Assembly: GCF_001019615.1 (NCBI RefSeq)
Contig: NZ_JNBQ01000008.1
Location: 1-64,000 of the forward strand
Direction: 5' to 3'
Origin: Cellulosimicrobium funkei
GTDB lineage: Bacteria; Actinomycetota; Actinomycetes; Actinomycetales; Cellulomonadaceae
Length of the DNA stretch: 64,000 nucleotides
The translations under genes were made by a program, and so were the position numbers. Positions 25,853 to 34,150 of the stretch are shown one piece after another. The notes below the pieces were generated by a model, which saw nothing but the letters and a program-made list of their open reading frames with translations, did no database searches and was not told the origin of the DNA. Position 1 is the stretch's first letter, and each line of letters opens with the position of its first letter.

Positions 25853-26275
25853 CTACGCGGACGTCGCGGTCGACGCCCGCAGGAGCCTTCCGGTCCGGAA
25901 CTCGTCCACCCCCGTGCGGCGCAGGACGGCGCTCGTCCACCCGGGCAGGATCCGCAGCCCCTCCTCGCCCGTGACGCGTCGCAGGTCCTCGACGCGGAAC
26001 TCCTCGCCCCGGCGCTCCAGCACGAACTCGCCCGCGGCGTCGACGTTGCGCACCCAGTCGACGTCGGGCCCGTACGTGAGCGCGAGGACCACGCGGACCG
26101 GGTCGGTCGGCGAGGCGCGGTACGCGAACGCGAAGACGGGCGTGCGGTAGACGCGGCCGCTGCGCCGGCCGACGTGCCGGACCACCGCCATCGGCCCGAC
26201 CCCCGTCGCGACGCGGAGCATCACGGGGTTGAGGAAGCGCTTGTTGCTGCGGGTCACCCAGCGAGGGATCGGCAT
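25853..26275 (-). CDS. Deazaflavin (F420)-dependent nitroreductase-family protein, Ddn-like
   Basis: A 140-residue split-barrel protein of the DUF385/Ddn group: VRHVGRRSGRVYRTPVFAF near residues 33-51 is the cofactor-binding signature, and WVRNVDAAGEFVLERRGEEF follows. Members bind F420 and reduce quinones or nitro compounds. Substrate unknown. It is one of three probable F420 enzymes in the window. It is divergent from the phosphoesterase gene with 50 bases between the starts. Confidence 0.8.
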   Translation of the reverse strand: MPIPRWVTRSNKRFLNPVMLRVATGVGPMAVVRHVGRRSGRVYRTPVFAFAYRASPTDPVRVVLALTYGPDVDWVRNVDAAGEFVLERRGEEFRVEDLRRVTGEEGLRILPGWTSAVLRRTGVDEFRTGRLLRASTATSA

Positions 26276-26325
26276 GCCCCATCGTGGCCCGGCGCGGCCC
26301 GCCCGCGCGACCTATCGTGAGACCC

Positions 26326-26829
26326 GTGCCGACGCGCCTGCTCCTGCTGAGCGACACCCACGTCCCCGTGCGGGCGCGGGTGCTCCCGGACCAGGTGTGG
26401 CGTGCCGTCGACGACGCCGACGTCGTCGTGCACGCGGGCGACTGGGTCAGCGTCGACCTGCTGGACGCCTTGGAGGCGCGGGCGTCCCGGCTGGTCGGGG
26501 TCGCGGGCAACAACGACGGCCCCGCGCTGCACGCGCGCCTGCCCGAGGTCGCGCGTACGACGGTCGACGGGCTGCGGCTCGCCGTCGTGCACGAGACGGG
26601 GGCGAAGCAGGGGCGTGAGCGTCGGGCCGACGCGGCCTTCCCCGACGCGGACGTCCTCGTGTTCGGGCACAGCCACATCCCGTGGGACACGACCTCGCCG
26701 GGCGGGCTGCGCCTGCTCAACCCCGGGTCGCCGACGGACCGCCGCCGTCAGCCGGTCGGCACGGTCCTCACGGCCGTCGTCGACGACGGCGCGCTCCGGG
26801 ACGTCGCGCTCGTGCCGGTGCCGCGCTGA
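26326..26829 (+). CDS. Metallophosphoesterase, YfcE/MJ0936 type
   Basis: A 167-residue calcineurin-like phosphoesterase. The metal-binding motifs are complete: LLLSDTHV (D10, H12), VVHAGDW, GVAGNNDG, VVHETG and VFGHSHIP near residue 110. It probably cleaves phosphodiesters with Mn2+; the natural substrate is unknown. The GTG at 26326 has TATCGT seven bases upstream and no ribosome site, so it is probably leaderless. It ends six bases before the AraC gene, which is convergent. Confidence 0.88.
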   Translation: MPTRLLLLSDTHVPVRARVLPDQVWRAVDDADVVVHAGDWVSVDLLDALEARASRLVGVAGNNDGPALHARLPEVARTTVDGLRLAVVHETGAKQGRERRADAAFPDADVLVFGHSHIPWDTTSPGGLRLLNPGSPTDRRRQPVGTVLTAVVDDGALRDVALVPVPR

Positions 26830-26835
26830 GCCGTC

Positions 26836-27882
26836 TCAGGCGGCGCCCGCGCGTGCCCGGTGCACGGCCGGGCTCACGCCGCGCACGCGCTTGAAGGCGG
26901 CGCTCAGCGCGAACGGCGACGCGTACCCGACGGTGCGCGCGACGGACGTGAGCGTGGCGTCGGGCTCCAGCAGGAGGTCCGCGGCGAGGTCGAGGCGCCA
27001 GCCCGTGAGGTAGCTCATCGGCGGCTCGCCGACGAGCGCGGTGAAGCGGCGCGAGAACGCGGCGCGCGAGAGCCCGACCTCCCGCGCGAGGGAGTCGACG
27101 GTCCAGGCGCGGGACGGGTCGTGGTGGATGAGACGCAGCGCCGCGCCGACCACCGGGTCCGCGTCGGCGCGGTACCAGCCGGGCGCGTCGTCGCGCGAGA
27201 GCCACGTGCGCAGGCAGGAGATGAGGAGCAGGTCGAGCAGACGGTCGAGCACGGCCTCCTGGCCGGGCAGGTCCTGCACGACCTCGCGCGCGAGCATCTC
27301 GACGAGCGTCCCGTCCACGTCGCCGCTGCGCAGCACCACGCGCTGCGGGAGCACGCGCAGGACCCTGCGGCCCACCTCGCCGTCGAGCGGGTAGGTGCCC
27401 GTGATGATGACGGTCTCGCCGCCGGGGTCGTTACCCCACGAGCGGACGCCGAGCACCGTCATGGGAGAGGGCCCGCCGTCGACCGCGCGGCACATGTCGG
27501 ACTCGGGCCCGATGACCACCTGCGGCGCGGTCGTCGGCGCGTCCGCCACGACGTAGTGGTCGGGGCCGCGCAGCAGGACGACGTCCCCCGCCCCGACGCG
27601 CTCGCCCTGGTCCGCCCCGGTGTCGCCCACGACCGGCCCGACCCAGCCCGACCCGCGCAGCACGGGCACGATCGTCAGCGGCGCCTCGTCCTCGATGCGC
27701 ATGCCCCAGGGTGCGCGGAGGTGGCTGCGCAGGAGGAAGGCCCCGCGGGCGCGCGGCCCGTCGAGGAGCCCGGCGACGACGTCCATCCGGTCAGGGTACG
27801 CACGCACCGCGTCCGCGACCAGAGACAGAGGGAGCGCAGGGAGCCCGAGACGATCGCGTATGGAGTCGAGCGTCAGGGCCAT
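26836..27882 (-). CDS. AraC family transcriptional regulator with cupin-type N-domain
   Basis: A 348-residue regulator. The N-terminal cupin-like domain (residues 10-200) includes APWGMRIEDEAPL and GDVVLLRGPDHYVVAD. The C-terminal pair of helix-turn-helix motifs has WTVDSLAREVGLSRAAFSRRF and VARTVGYASPFALSAAFKRVRGVSP. This subfamily usually controls a divergent oxidoreductase operon, and the NmrA-like and DUF1772 genes start 69 bases away on the other strand. The ATG at 27882 (MALTLDSIRD) is used; another in-frame ATG 11 codons upstream is possible. Confidence 0.88.
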   Translation of the reverse strand: MALTLDSIRDRLGLPALPLSLVADAVRAYPDRMDVVAGLLDGPRARGAFLLRSHLRAPWGMRIEDEAPLTIVPVLRGSGWVGPVVGDTGADQGERVGAGDVVLLRGPDHYVVADAPTTAPQVVIGPESDMCRAVDGGPSPMTVLGVRSWGNDPGGETVIITGTYPLDGEVGRRVLRVLPQRVVLRSGDVDGTLVEMLAREVVQDLPGQEAVLDRLLDLLLISCLRTWLSRDDAPGWYRADADPVVGAALRLIHHDPSRAWTVDSLAREVGLSRAAFSRRFTALVGEPPMSYLTGWRLDLAADLLLEPDATLTSVARTVGYASPFALSAAFKRVRGVSPAVHRARAGAA

Positions 27883-27950
27883 GTCGCGTCTCGCCGGTGC
27901 CCGGTTGACTGGCATTCGTCCCCGCACGAATCCTCGACAGGAGAGACGCC

Positions 27951-28856
27951 ATGAGCGCCACGACACCGCGACCGACGGCCGCCCTGACGGCCGCCCCGAC
28001 CGACGCCCCCGCACCCGGCCCGGTCCTCGTCCTCGGCGCGACGGGCAAGACCGGCCGCCGGGTCGCCGACCGCCTCGACGCGCTCGGGATCTCCGTGCGC
28101 CGCGCCTCCCGTTCCGGTGCCGTCCGCTTCGACTGGGAGGACGAGACCACGTGGGGCCCCGCCGTCGAGGGGGCCGAGGCGGTGTACGTCGTGTACGTGC
28201 CCGACCTCGCGGTCCCGGGCTCCCCGGAGACCGTCGCCCGGTTCGCGGCCCTCGCCCGGGAGGCGGGCGTGCGCCGGCTCGTCCTGCTCTCCGGTCGCGG
28301 CGAGGTCGAGGCGCAGCGCGCCGAGGTGCTCGTCGCCGACGCGTTCCCCGGCCGCACGGTGGTGCGGTGCGCGTTCTTCGACCAGAACTTCAGCGAGAGC
28401 TTCCTGCTCGAGCCCGTGCTCGACGGCGTCCTCGCCCTGCCGGTCGACCGGGTCGCCGAGCCGTTCGTCGACCTCGAGGACGTCGCCGAGGTGGCGGTCA
28501 CGGCCCTCGTCGACGACGCGCACGCCGGCCGCGTCTACGAGCTCACCGGGCCGCGCGCGATCACGTTCGCCGAGGCGGTCGCGGAGATCGCGGCCGCGAG
28601 CGGGCACGACGTGCGGTTCGCGCCGATCACCATGGACGAGTTCGTCGCGGGGCTGCGGGCGATCGGGCTGCCCGAGGACGTCGTGGGACTCATGCGCTAC
28701 CTCTTCACCGAGGTGCTCGACGGGCGCGGGACCCCGGTCGCCGACGGCGTCCGGCAGGCGCTGGGCCGCGAACCGCGGGACTTCCGCGAGTTCGCCGCGC
28801 GCGAGGCCGCGACCTGGTCGGCGACGGTCACGTCGACGTCCGGGCAGCCCTCGTGA
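27951..28856 (+). CDS. NmrA-like NAD(P)-binding protein
   Basis: A 301-residue atypical short-chain dehydrogenase. After a Pro/Ala-rich leader of 24 residues comes the nucleotide loop VLGATGKTGRR (about 27-37), then YVVYVPDLAVPGSPE and RLVLLSGRGEV. The catalytic Tyr-Lys pair of classical SDRs is missing, as is usual in the NmrA group, which may act as redox sensors or reductases of quinones. AGGAGA lies before the ATG. The stop overlaps the DUF1772 start. Probably controlled by the divergent AraC regulator. Confidence 0.87.
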   Translation: MSATTPRPTAALTAAPTDAPAPGPVLVLGATGKTGRRVADRLDALGISVRRASRSGAVRFDWEDETTWGPAVEGAEAVYVVYVPDLAVPGSPETVARFAALAREAGVRRLVLLSGRGEVEAQRAEVLVADAFPGRTVVRCAFFDQNFSESFLLEPVLDGVLALPVDRVAEPFVDLEDVAEVAVTALVDDAHAGRVYELTGPRAITFAEAVAEIAAASGHDVRFAPITMDEFVAGLRAIGLPEDVVGLMRYLFTEVLDGRGTPVADGVRQALGREPRDFREFAAREAATWSATVTSTSGQPS

Positions 28857-29323
28857 GTGCCTTCACGGCGCTCGTCGTCGCAGGTGCGGTCGCGACGGGG
28901 CTCGCCGGCGGGGTGCTCTTCGCGTTCTCCACGTTCGTGATAGGCGGCCTGCGCCGCCTCCCGGCCGCCGACGGGGCCGCAGCCATGGTCGCGATCAACC
29001 GGGACGCGCTGCGACCCCCGCTCATGCTCCTGCTCGCGGCGAGCGTGCTCGTGCCCGCCGCGGCGGCCGTCGTCGGCCTGGTCGGCGGGACGACCGGAGC
29101 GGGGTGGGCGCTCGCGGGCGCGGTGGTCGCCGCGGTCGGGATGCTCGGCGTGACGGCCGTGGGCAACGTCCCGCTCAACGAGCGCCTCGACGCCGCGGCG
29201 GAGCGGCCCGGGGACCTGGCCGCCGCGTGGGCGACGTTCCTCCCGCGCTGGCTCGCCTGGAACCACGTGCGGACCGTCGCCGGCGCGGCGGCCACCGCGC
29301 TGCTCGCGGTCGCGCTGGTCTGA
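28853..29323 (+). CDS. DUF1772 membrane protein
   Basis: A 156-residue protein with four hydrophobic segments and the family signature GGVLFAFSTFVIGGLRRLPAADG near the N-terminus and VPLNERLDAAA in the second half. Some fungal relatives are anthrone oxygenases; the bacterial role is unknown. The GTG start overlaps the NmrA stop (GTGA). The pair of genes is common next to AraC regulators and suggests a small redox module. Confidence 0.85.
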   Translation: MSAFTALVVAGAVATGLAGGVLFAFSTFVIGGLRRLPAADGAAAMVAINRDALRPPLMLLLAASVLVPAAAAVVGLVGGTTGAGWALAGAVVAAVGMLGVTAVGNVPLNERLDAAAERPGDLAAAWATFLPRWLAWNHVRTVAGAAATALLAVALV

Positions 29324-29335
29324 CCTGCCGGGGCG

Positions 29336-29374
29336 CCGGGCCCCCGTCGCGGAATAGCCACGGCGGGGGCCCGG
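29336..29374 (+). terminator. Terminator after the NmrA-DUF1772 operon
   Basis: CCGGGCCCCCG (29336-29346) pairs perfectly with 29364-29374 across a 17-base loop, 13 bases past the DUF1772 stop. Confidence 0.7.
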
Positions 29375-29385
29375 TTGCGCACGAC

Positions 29386-29838
29386 ATGAGCGACGTCGCA
29401 GCGGCCGTGCCGGCCGACGAGCAGGAGACCATCCGTCGGGTGCTCGAGGGCACCGAGACCTGGGCCGTCGTCGGCCTGTCGAACAACACGTCGCGCGCCG
29501 CGTACGGCGTGGCGCGCGTGCTCCAGCAGCACGGCAAGCGCATCGTCCCCGTCCACCCGTCGGCGGAGACCGTGCACGGCGAGCAGGGCTACGCGACGCT
29601 CGCGGACGTCCCGTTCCCCGTCGACGTCGTCGACGTGTTCGTGCGTTCCGAGCTCGCGGGCTCCGTCGCCGACCAGGCCGTCGCGATCGGCGCGAAAGCC
29701 GTCTGGTTCCAGCTCGACGTGATCGACGAGGACGCCGCGCGCCGCGTCCGTGAGGCCGGGCTCGACATGGTCATGGACCGCTGCCCCGCCATCGAGCTGC
29801 CGCGCCTCGGCGCGACCACCACCACGAAGGAGGCGTGA
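29386..29838 (+). CDS. CoA-binding domain protein (YccU-like)
   Basis: A 150-residue Rossmann-fold protein of the CoA_binding_2 family: WAVVGLSNNTSRAAYGVARVL near 28-48, KRIVPVHPSAETVHGEQGY and VWFQLDVIDEDAARRVREAGLDMVMDRCPAIE. It resembles the CoA-binding part of succinyl-CoA synthetase but has no catalytic domain. Role unknown. No clear ribosome site. Its stop overlaps the GTG of the next gene, a PPOX enzyme, so the two are coupled. Confidence 0.85.
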   Translation: MSDVAAAVPADEQETIRRVLEGTETWAVVGLSNNTSRAAYGVARVLQQHGKRIVPVHPSAETVHGEQGYATLADVPFPVDVVDVFVRSELAGSVADQAVAIGAKAVWFQLDVIDEDAARRVREAGLDMVMDRCPAIELPRLGATTTTKEA

Positions 29839-30266
29839 CCGTGACCGCGATCGACACCACGTCCGACCTGGGCTCGCGCGCCGCGTCCCGGTTGAGAGAC
29901 GAACCGGTGCTGTGGTTCGTGAGCGTCGACCCGCACGACGCTCCCCAGCCGACCCCCGTGTGGTTCCTGTGGGACGGCGCGGACGAGGTCGTGGTCAAGT
30001 CCCAGCCGCGCACCGCGAAGCTGCGCAACGTCCGCGGCAACGCTCGGGTCGCGGTGCACCTCAACAGCACCCGGTCGGGGGACGACGTCGTCGTCCTCAC
30101 CGGCACCGCCGCGATCGACGACGTCGGCCTCTCGCCCGACGAGCGCACCGCGTACGACGCGAAGTACGCCGAGGGGATCCGCGGCCTCGGCATGACTGCC
30201 GACGGCTTCCACGAGGACTACTCCGTGACCGTGCGCGTCCGCCTGGAGCGCCTCCGCGGCTACTGA
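29835..30266 (+). CDS. PPOX-class F420-dependent oxidoreductase (TIGR03667-like)
   Basis: A 143-residue split-barrel protein. LRDEPVLWFVSVDPHDAPQPTPVWFLWDG near the N-terminus and VKSQPRTAKLRNVRGNARVAVHLNS are typical of the actinobacterial PPOX group that uses F420 rather than FMN (Rv3369-like). The substrate is unknown. Start is GTG at 29835 overlapping the previous stop, or GTG two codons later. With the LLM enzyme and the Ddn-like protein it indicates that this organism uses F420. Confidence 0.83.
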   Translation: MTVTAIDTTSDLGSRAASRLRDEPVLWFVSVDPHDAPQPTPVWFLWDGADEVVVKSQPRTAKLRNVRGNARVAVHLNSTRSGDDVVVLTGTAAIDDVGLSPDERTAYDAKYAEGIRGLGMTADGFHEDYSVTVRVRLERLRGY

Positions 30267-30330
30267 GCGAGCACCGAGCCTCCGGCCCGGCCGGTCCGGT
30301 TCGGTGAACGCACGACCTGGCGGGCCGCGC

Positions 30331-30864
30331 TCAGCGATCGAGGCGGGCCACGGCCAGCTCGAGCGCCGTGTCGAGCTCGTCCTCCGGGATGCGCACCTCG
30401 CCGAGCGACACGGAGAAGGGCGACTCGTCGAGCCCGAGGGCCCGAGCCGCGGGATCGAGGTCGAGGCCATCTCCGTCCTCGGAGACACCGGTCCTGACGT
30501 AGACCGGCATGCCCGACACCTCGGGCAGCACGACCACCAGCACCGCGGCCAGCGCGTCCGGGTGCAGGTCGGGGCGTCGCGCGTCCTCGGGCGGGAGCAG
30601 GCTCACCCCGACGCCCAGGTCGCACGCGCCCTCGCAGTTGCTCGAACCGGTGTAGAGGCTCGCCTCGACGGGGAGCTCCGCCTCGTCCAACGCGTCCTGG
30701 ACCGCGGGCAGGGCCTTCTCGACGTCGGCGTACGAGACGTTCGAGGTGTCGAACGGGGAGCGCCCGTCGAGCACCGCGCAGCCGGAGACGGACACGACGC
30801 ACGTCGCGACGAGCGCGGCCGCGACGAGCGTCCGCGGGGCGCGGCGGACCGGGGAGAGGCGCAC
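30331..30864 (-). CDS. Lipoprotein of unknown function
   Basis: A 177-residue protein with a lipoprotein signal: basic start, hydrophobic stretch LVAAALVATCVV and lipobox VSGC with Cys29. The mature part is acidic and contains ALPAVQDALDEAELPVEASLYTG, Cys-bearing SSNCEGACDLG, then LAAVLVVVLPEVSG. I recognise no domain. The GTG start lies 17 bases downstream of the ABC ATPase stop on the same strand, but a TACTCT box six bases before it suggests its own leaderless promoter. Confidence 0.75.
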   Translation of the reverse strand: MRLSPVRRAPRTLVAAALVATCVVSVSGCAVLDGRSPFDTSNVSYADVEKALPAVQDALDEAELPVEASLYTGSSNCEGACDLGVGVSLLPPEDARRPDLHPDALAAVLVVVLPEVSGMPVYVRTGVSEDGDGLDLDPAARALGLDESPFSVSLGEVRIPEDELDTALELAVARLDR

Positions 30865-30881
30865 CCGCAGAGAGTACGCGC

Positions 30882-31787
30882 TCAGTCCTGGGGCGCGAAC
30901 GTCAGCACCGGCCGACCCGTGCGCGGGTGCGCGAGCACCTCGCACCGCACGCCGTAGACCGGGTCGAGCACCTCGGGGACCAGGACCTCGCGCACGTCGC
31001 CCGCGGCGACGACCCGCCCGTCCGCCAGGACGACGACGTGGTCGCACGTCTGCGCCGCGAGGTTGAGGTCGTGGAGCGCGGCGAGGACGGTGACGCCGTC
31101 GTCGGCGAGGTCGCGCAGGACGCGCATCGTGTCGAGCTGCGCGGCGATGTCGAGGTGGTTGGTCGGTTCGTCGAGCAGGAGCAGCGCGGGCTCCTGGGCG
31201 AGCGCGCGCGCCAGGTGGACGCGCTGGCGCTCGCCGCCGGAGAGCGTCGCGACCTCCCGCTCGGCGAACGCGGCCATGCCCGCGCGGGCGAGCGCCGCGG
31301 TCGCCACCTCCCGGTCGTGCGCGGAGTCGCCCGCGAGGAGCGAGCGGTGGGGGATGCGGCCCAGCAGGACGGCGTCGAGCACGGAGAGCGGGAGGTCGGT
31401 CGTCGCGTCCTGCTCGACGAGCGCGAGGACGCGCGCGCGCCGCCGCCGCGGCATCGTCAGCAGGTCCGCGCCGTCGAAGCGTGCGTGCGCGGCGTCGTCG
31501 GACCCCGTGGACGGGGCGCGCACCCCCGCGAGCACACGCAGGAGCGTCGACTTGCCGGAGCCGTTGGGACCGAGCAGCCCGCTCACCGCGCCGGCCGGGG
31601 CGGTGCAGTCGACGCCGTCGAGGATCAGGCGACCGTCGACGGACCACGACACGCGCGCGGCGTCGAGCCCCGCCGCGCTCTGCTCTCCGGACGGGTTCCG
31701 CACCGCCGCGTCACCGGGGTGCTCCCGCACGGTGTCGGCGCCGACCGTGGGTCCCTCCTGCGTCGTCGTGCGCGTCGCCTCGCTCAT
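30882..31787 (-). CDS. ABC transporter ATP-binding protein, proposed F420-0 importer family
   Basis: ATPase of 301 residues from the iron-siderophore/B12 importer class. After a 40-residue variable N-terminus come Walker A GPNGSGKS (73-80), Q-loop LVEQDA, signature LSGGERQR, Walker B LLLLDEPTNHLD and H-loop ALHDLN. The stretch LLGRIPHRSLLAGDS matches what I know of the TIGR03873 ATPases proposed to import F420-0. It is last in a three-gene operon and overlaps the permease (ATGA). Cobalamin and heme importers are close relatives, so the substrate is not settled. Confidence 0.85.
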   Translation of the reverse strand: MSEATRTTTQEGPTVGADTVREHPGDAAVRNPSGEQSAAGLDAARVSWSVDGRLILDGVDCTAPAGAVSGLLGPNGSGKSTLLRVLAGVRAPSTGSDDAAHARFDGADLLTMPRRRRARVLALVEQDATTDLPLSVLDAVLLGRIPHRSLLAGDSAHDREVATAALARAGMAAFAEREVATLSGGERQRVHLARALAQEPALLLLDEPTNHLDIAAQLDTMRVLRDLADDGVTVLAALHDLNLAAQTCDHVVVLADGRVVAAGDVREVLVPEVLDPVYGVRCEVLAHPRTGRPVLTFAPQD

Positions 31788-32869
31788 GCGGCCTTCCTCC
31801 CGCGCCACAGGAGCAGCGCGAACACCGGCGCGCCGATCGCGGCGGTGACGATCCCGACGGGCAGCTCGCGCGGCGCGAACACGGTGCGCGCGAGCGTGTC
31901 CGCCCAGACGAGGAAGGTCGCGCCGAACAGCGCGGACAACGGCAGCAGGAGGCGGTGCCGCGCGCCCGTGAGGAGCCGCACCGCGTGCGGCAGGATCAGC
32001 CCGACGAACCCGATCGACCCCGACTGGGAGACGAGCGCCCCGGTGAGCAGCGCGACGCCCACGAGCAGCGTCCAGCGCACGCGCGCGACGTCGACGCCGA
32101 GCGTGGACGCCGCCGTGTCGCCGAACGTGAAGGCGTCCAGCACGGAGCCGGTCGAGGCGAGCAGCGTCCCGAGCACGAGGGTCGCGCCGCCCGCGATCGC
32201 GACGGACGTCCACGTCGCTCCCGCGACGGACCCCATCAGCCACGAGAGGATCTCGCGGTAGGAGTCGCCGGTCGCGGACCAGAAGATGACGAAGCTCGTC
32301 GCGGCCGCGGCGAGCTGGCTCACCGCGAGGCCCGCGAGCACGGTCCGCGTGGGCGTGAGCGCCCCGAGCGCGCCCGCGAGGCCGAGCGCCGCGACGAGCG
32401 CGAGGACGGCGCCCCCGAACGCCGCGACCGGCAGGAGCACGGTCCACCCGGCGACGAGCACGAGCACCGCGCCGAGCGACGCGCCCGACGACAGGCCGAG
32501 GAGGTACGGGTCCGCGAGGGGGTTGCGCGTGAGGGACTGCATGACGACGCCGCACACGGCCAGGCCGGCGCCGACCGCCGCGGCGGTGAGCACGCGGGGG
32601 AGGCGGAGCTGCCAGACCATGCCGTCCGGGAGCGCCCCGAGCGGCTCGAGGCCGAGCAGCCCGCCGAGCCCGAGGTGCGTCGCGACCGAGCGCCACACGT
32701 CCCCGACCGCGAGGTCCGCCGGGCCGATCGTCACCGTGACCAGCACCGTCACGACGAGGACGCCGACGCCGACCGGCACCCACCAGGCCGCGCCACGGCG
32801 CGCGCCGGTCCCCGCTCCGTCCCGTCGGGAGGGCGGCGCGGGCGCGGGCCGGGTGCGCAGCGTGGTCAC
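31784..32869 (-). CDS. ABC transporter permease, FecCD/BtuC type, proposed F420-0 importer family
   Basis: A 361-residue membrane protein with about ten hydrophobic segments. It has the FecCD signature LPRVLTAAAVGAGLAVCGVVMQ and NPLADPYLLGLSSGASLGAV (about 95-135), the coupling-helix region and the closing ELPVGIVTAAIGAPVFALLL. The GTG start overlaps the binding-protein stop (GTGA), and its own stop overlaps the ATPase start. A single permease gene implies a homodimeric channel. It corresponds to the TIGR03869 group in the F420-0 proposal. Confidence 0.87.
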   Translation of the reverse strand: MTTLRTRPAPAPPSRRDGAGTGARRGAAWWVPVGVGVLVVTVLVTVTIGPADLAVGDVWRSVATHLGLGGLLGLEPLGALPDGMVWQLRLPRVLTAAAVGAGLAVCGVVMQSLTRNPLADPYLLGLSSGASLGAVLVLVAGWTVLLPVAAFGGAVLALVAALGLAGALGALTPTRTVLAGLAVSQLAAAATSFVIFWSATGDSYREILSWLMGSVAGATWTSVAIAGGATLVLGTLLASTGSVLDAFTFGDTAASTLGVDVARVRWTLLVGVALLTGALVSQSGSIGFVGLILPHAVRLLTGARHRLLLPLSALFGATFLVWADTLARTVFAPRELPVGIVTAAIGAPVFALLLWRGRKAA

Positions 32870-33921
32870 AGGCCGAGCGCCTCCAGCTGTGCCGCGAGGT
32901 CCACGACGGCATCGACGTTGCGCACGCCGGCCTCGGTCGCCGGGAACGGGATCGTCAGGTAGCGGCCCTCGCGCACCGCGGTCATCTCGGCCGTCGCCGG
33001 GTTGGACTCGAGCCGCTCGATCTTGGCCTCGGCCGTGTTCCACGCGGCGTCGACGAGGACGAGGACGTCGGGGTCGGCGGCGATCGCCTCCTCCCACGCG
33101 AACGCGGTCCAGGTGTCGTGCACGTCGCCCGCGACGTTCTCCAGCCCGACGGCGTCCATGATCATCTGCGGCGCGCCGATGCCCGCGCCGACGTACGGGA
33201 TGTCGTCGCCGGACGAGTACCACAGGGCCGTGAGCCCGCGCTCGTCCCGGGCGACGCCGTCGAGCGTCGCGCGCTGCTCCGCGACGAGGTCGGCGGCCGC
33301 GTCCTGCGCGTCGAAGATCGTGCCCACCTCGGTGATCTCGGCGAAGACGTCGTCGAACGTCAGCGGGTCGGGCATGTACTCCGGTGCCTTGCACGCGGCG
33401 GGGGAGACGTACGTCGCGACGCCGAGCTGCGCGAGCGTCTCGCGGTCGCCCGCGCCCTCGGCCGTGAGGTTGGACTCCCAGCCCGCGTAGACGAGGTCGG
33501 GCTCGGTCTCCAGGACCGCCTCGGCACCGGGTACCTGGTCCGAGAGCGGCTCTGCCACCGCCGGGACGTCCGCCGCGGCGTCGGCCAAGGACTCGGGGAC
33601 CGGGCCGTCCGCGAACGCGCTCGCGACGATCCGGTCGCCCAGCCCGAGCGCGAGCAGCATCTCCGTGGTGCTCGACTTGATCGTCACGACGCGTTCCGGC
33701 GCCGCGTCGAAGGTCACCTCGAACCCGCAGTCGTCGAGCGTGAGCGGGTAGGTCGTCGCTGCCGCACCGCCCGTCGGCGCGGCGTCGCCGTCCGCGGTCG
33801 GGTCGTCACCCGGCGTGGTGCCCGACGAGCAGGCGGCGAGCAGCACGGCGAGCGTGGCGGTCGGGAGCGCGAGGACGGCGCGGCGGACGGGCTGGCGGTG
33901 CACGGTGCGGGAAGAGGGCAC
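32866..33921 (-). CDS. ABC transporter substrate-binding lipoprotein, proposed F420-0 importer family
   Basis: A 351-residue lipoprotein (lipobox LLAAC, Cys31) with a class III helical-backbone binding fold. YPLTLDDCGFEVTFDAAPERVVTIKSSTTEMLLALGLGD opens the mature domain and resembles the TIGR03868 family proposed to bind F420-0; EPDLVYAGWESN and WEEAIAADPDVLVL follow. GTG at 33921 is taken as start since GGAGA lies just upstream, inside a leader that resembles the end of a cobalamin riboswitch. First gene of the operon. If the riboswitch is real the ligand could be a corrinoid. Confidence 0.82.
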   Translation of the reverse strand: MPSSRTVHRQPVRRAVLALPTATLAVLLAACSSGTTPGDDPTADGDAAPTGGAAATTYPLTLDDCGFEVTFDAAPERVVTIKSSTTEMLLALGLGDRIVASAFADGPVPESLADAAADVPAVAEPLSDQVPGAEAVLETEPDLVYAGWESNLTAEGAGDRETLAQLGVATYVSPAACKAPEYMPDPLTFDDVFAEITEVGTIFDAQDAAADLVAEQRATLDGVARDERGLTALWYSSGDDIPYVGAGIGAPQMIMDAVGLENVAGDVHDTWTAFAWEEAIAADPDVLVLVDAAWNTAEAKIERLESNPATAEMTAVREGRYLTIPFPATEAGVRNVDAVVDLAAQLEALGL

Positions 33922-34120
33922 GGGCGAGGTCTCCGGGGGTCGGGCGCGGTGCGGCGTGCGCTCGGCGGGCACGCCGCTGCGGCGGTGCGTTCTCGATGCC
34001 GACCGGCGAGCGCCGGCCGGGACCGACGCGTCATCTCGCGTCGCGCGGACCCGCGGCACAGATCCGTGCCGCCCGGACGGGCCAGTGCGGGGCCCGTGGT
34101 CCTCCGTCAGCCTAGTCCTT
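33922..34120 (-). promoter_or_regulatory. Cobalamin-riboswitch-like leader of the ABC operon
   Basis: On the minus strand, in order, are CGCGGGAAGG (near 34105), GGCCCCGCACTGG (near 34085) and CCCCCGGAGACCTCGCC (near 33930) directly before the GTG. These recall the GGGAA, CCCGCNACTG and B12-box (CAGGAGACCTGCC) elements, with proper order and a total span of about 195 bases. The B12-box-like segment contains the Shine-Dalgarno, which would allow translational control. The match is imperfect, with one extra base in the box, and I could not fold the whole element. Confidence 0.42.
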
Positions 34121-34150
34121 CCCGCGGTCCGTCGTGGCAGAGTGTCCGTC

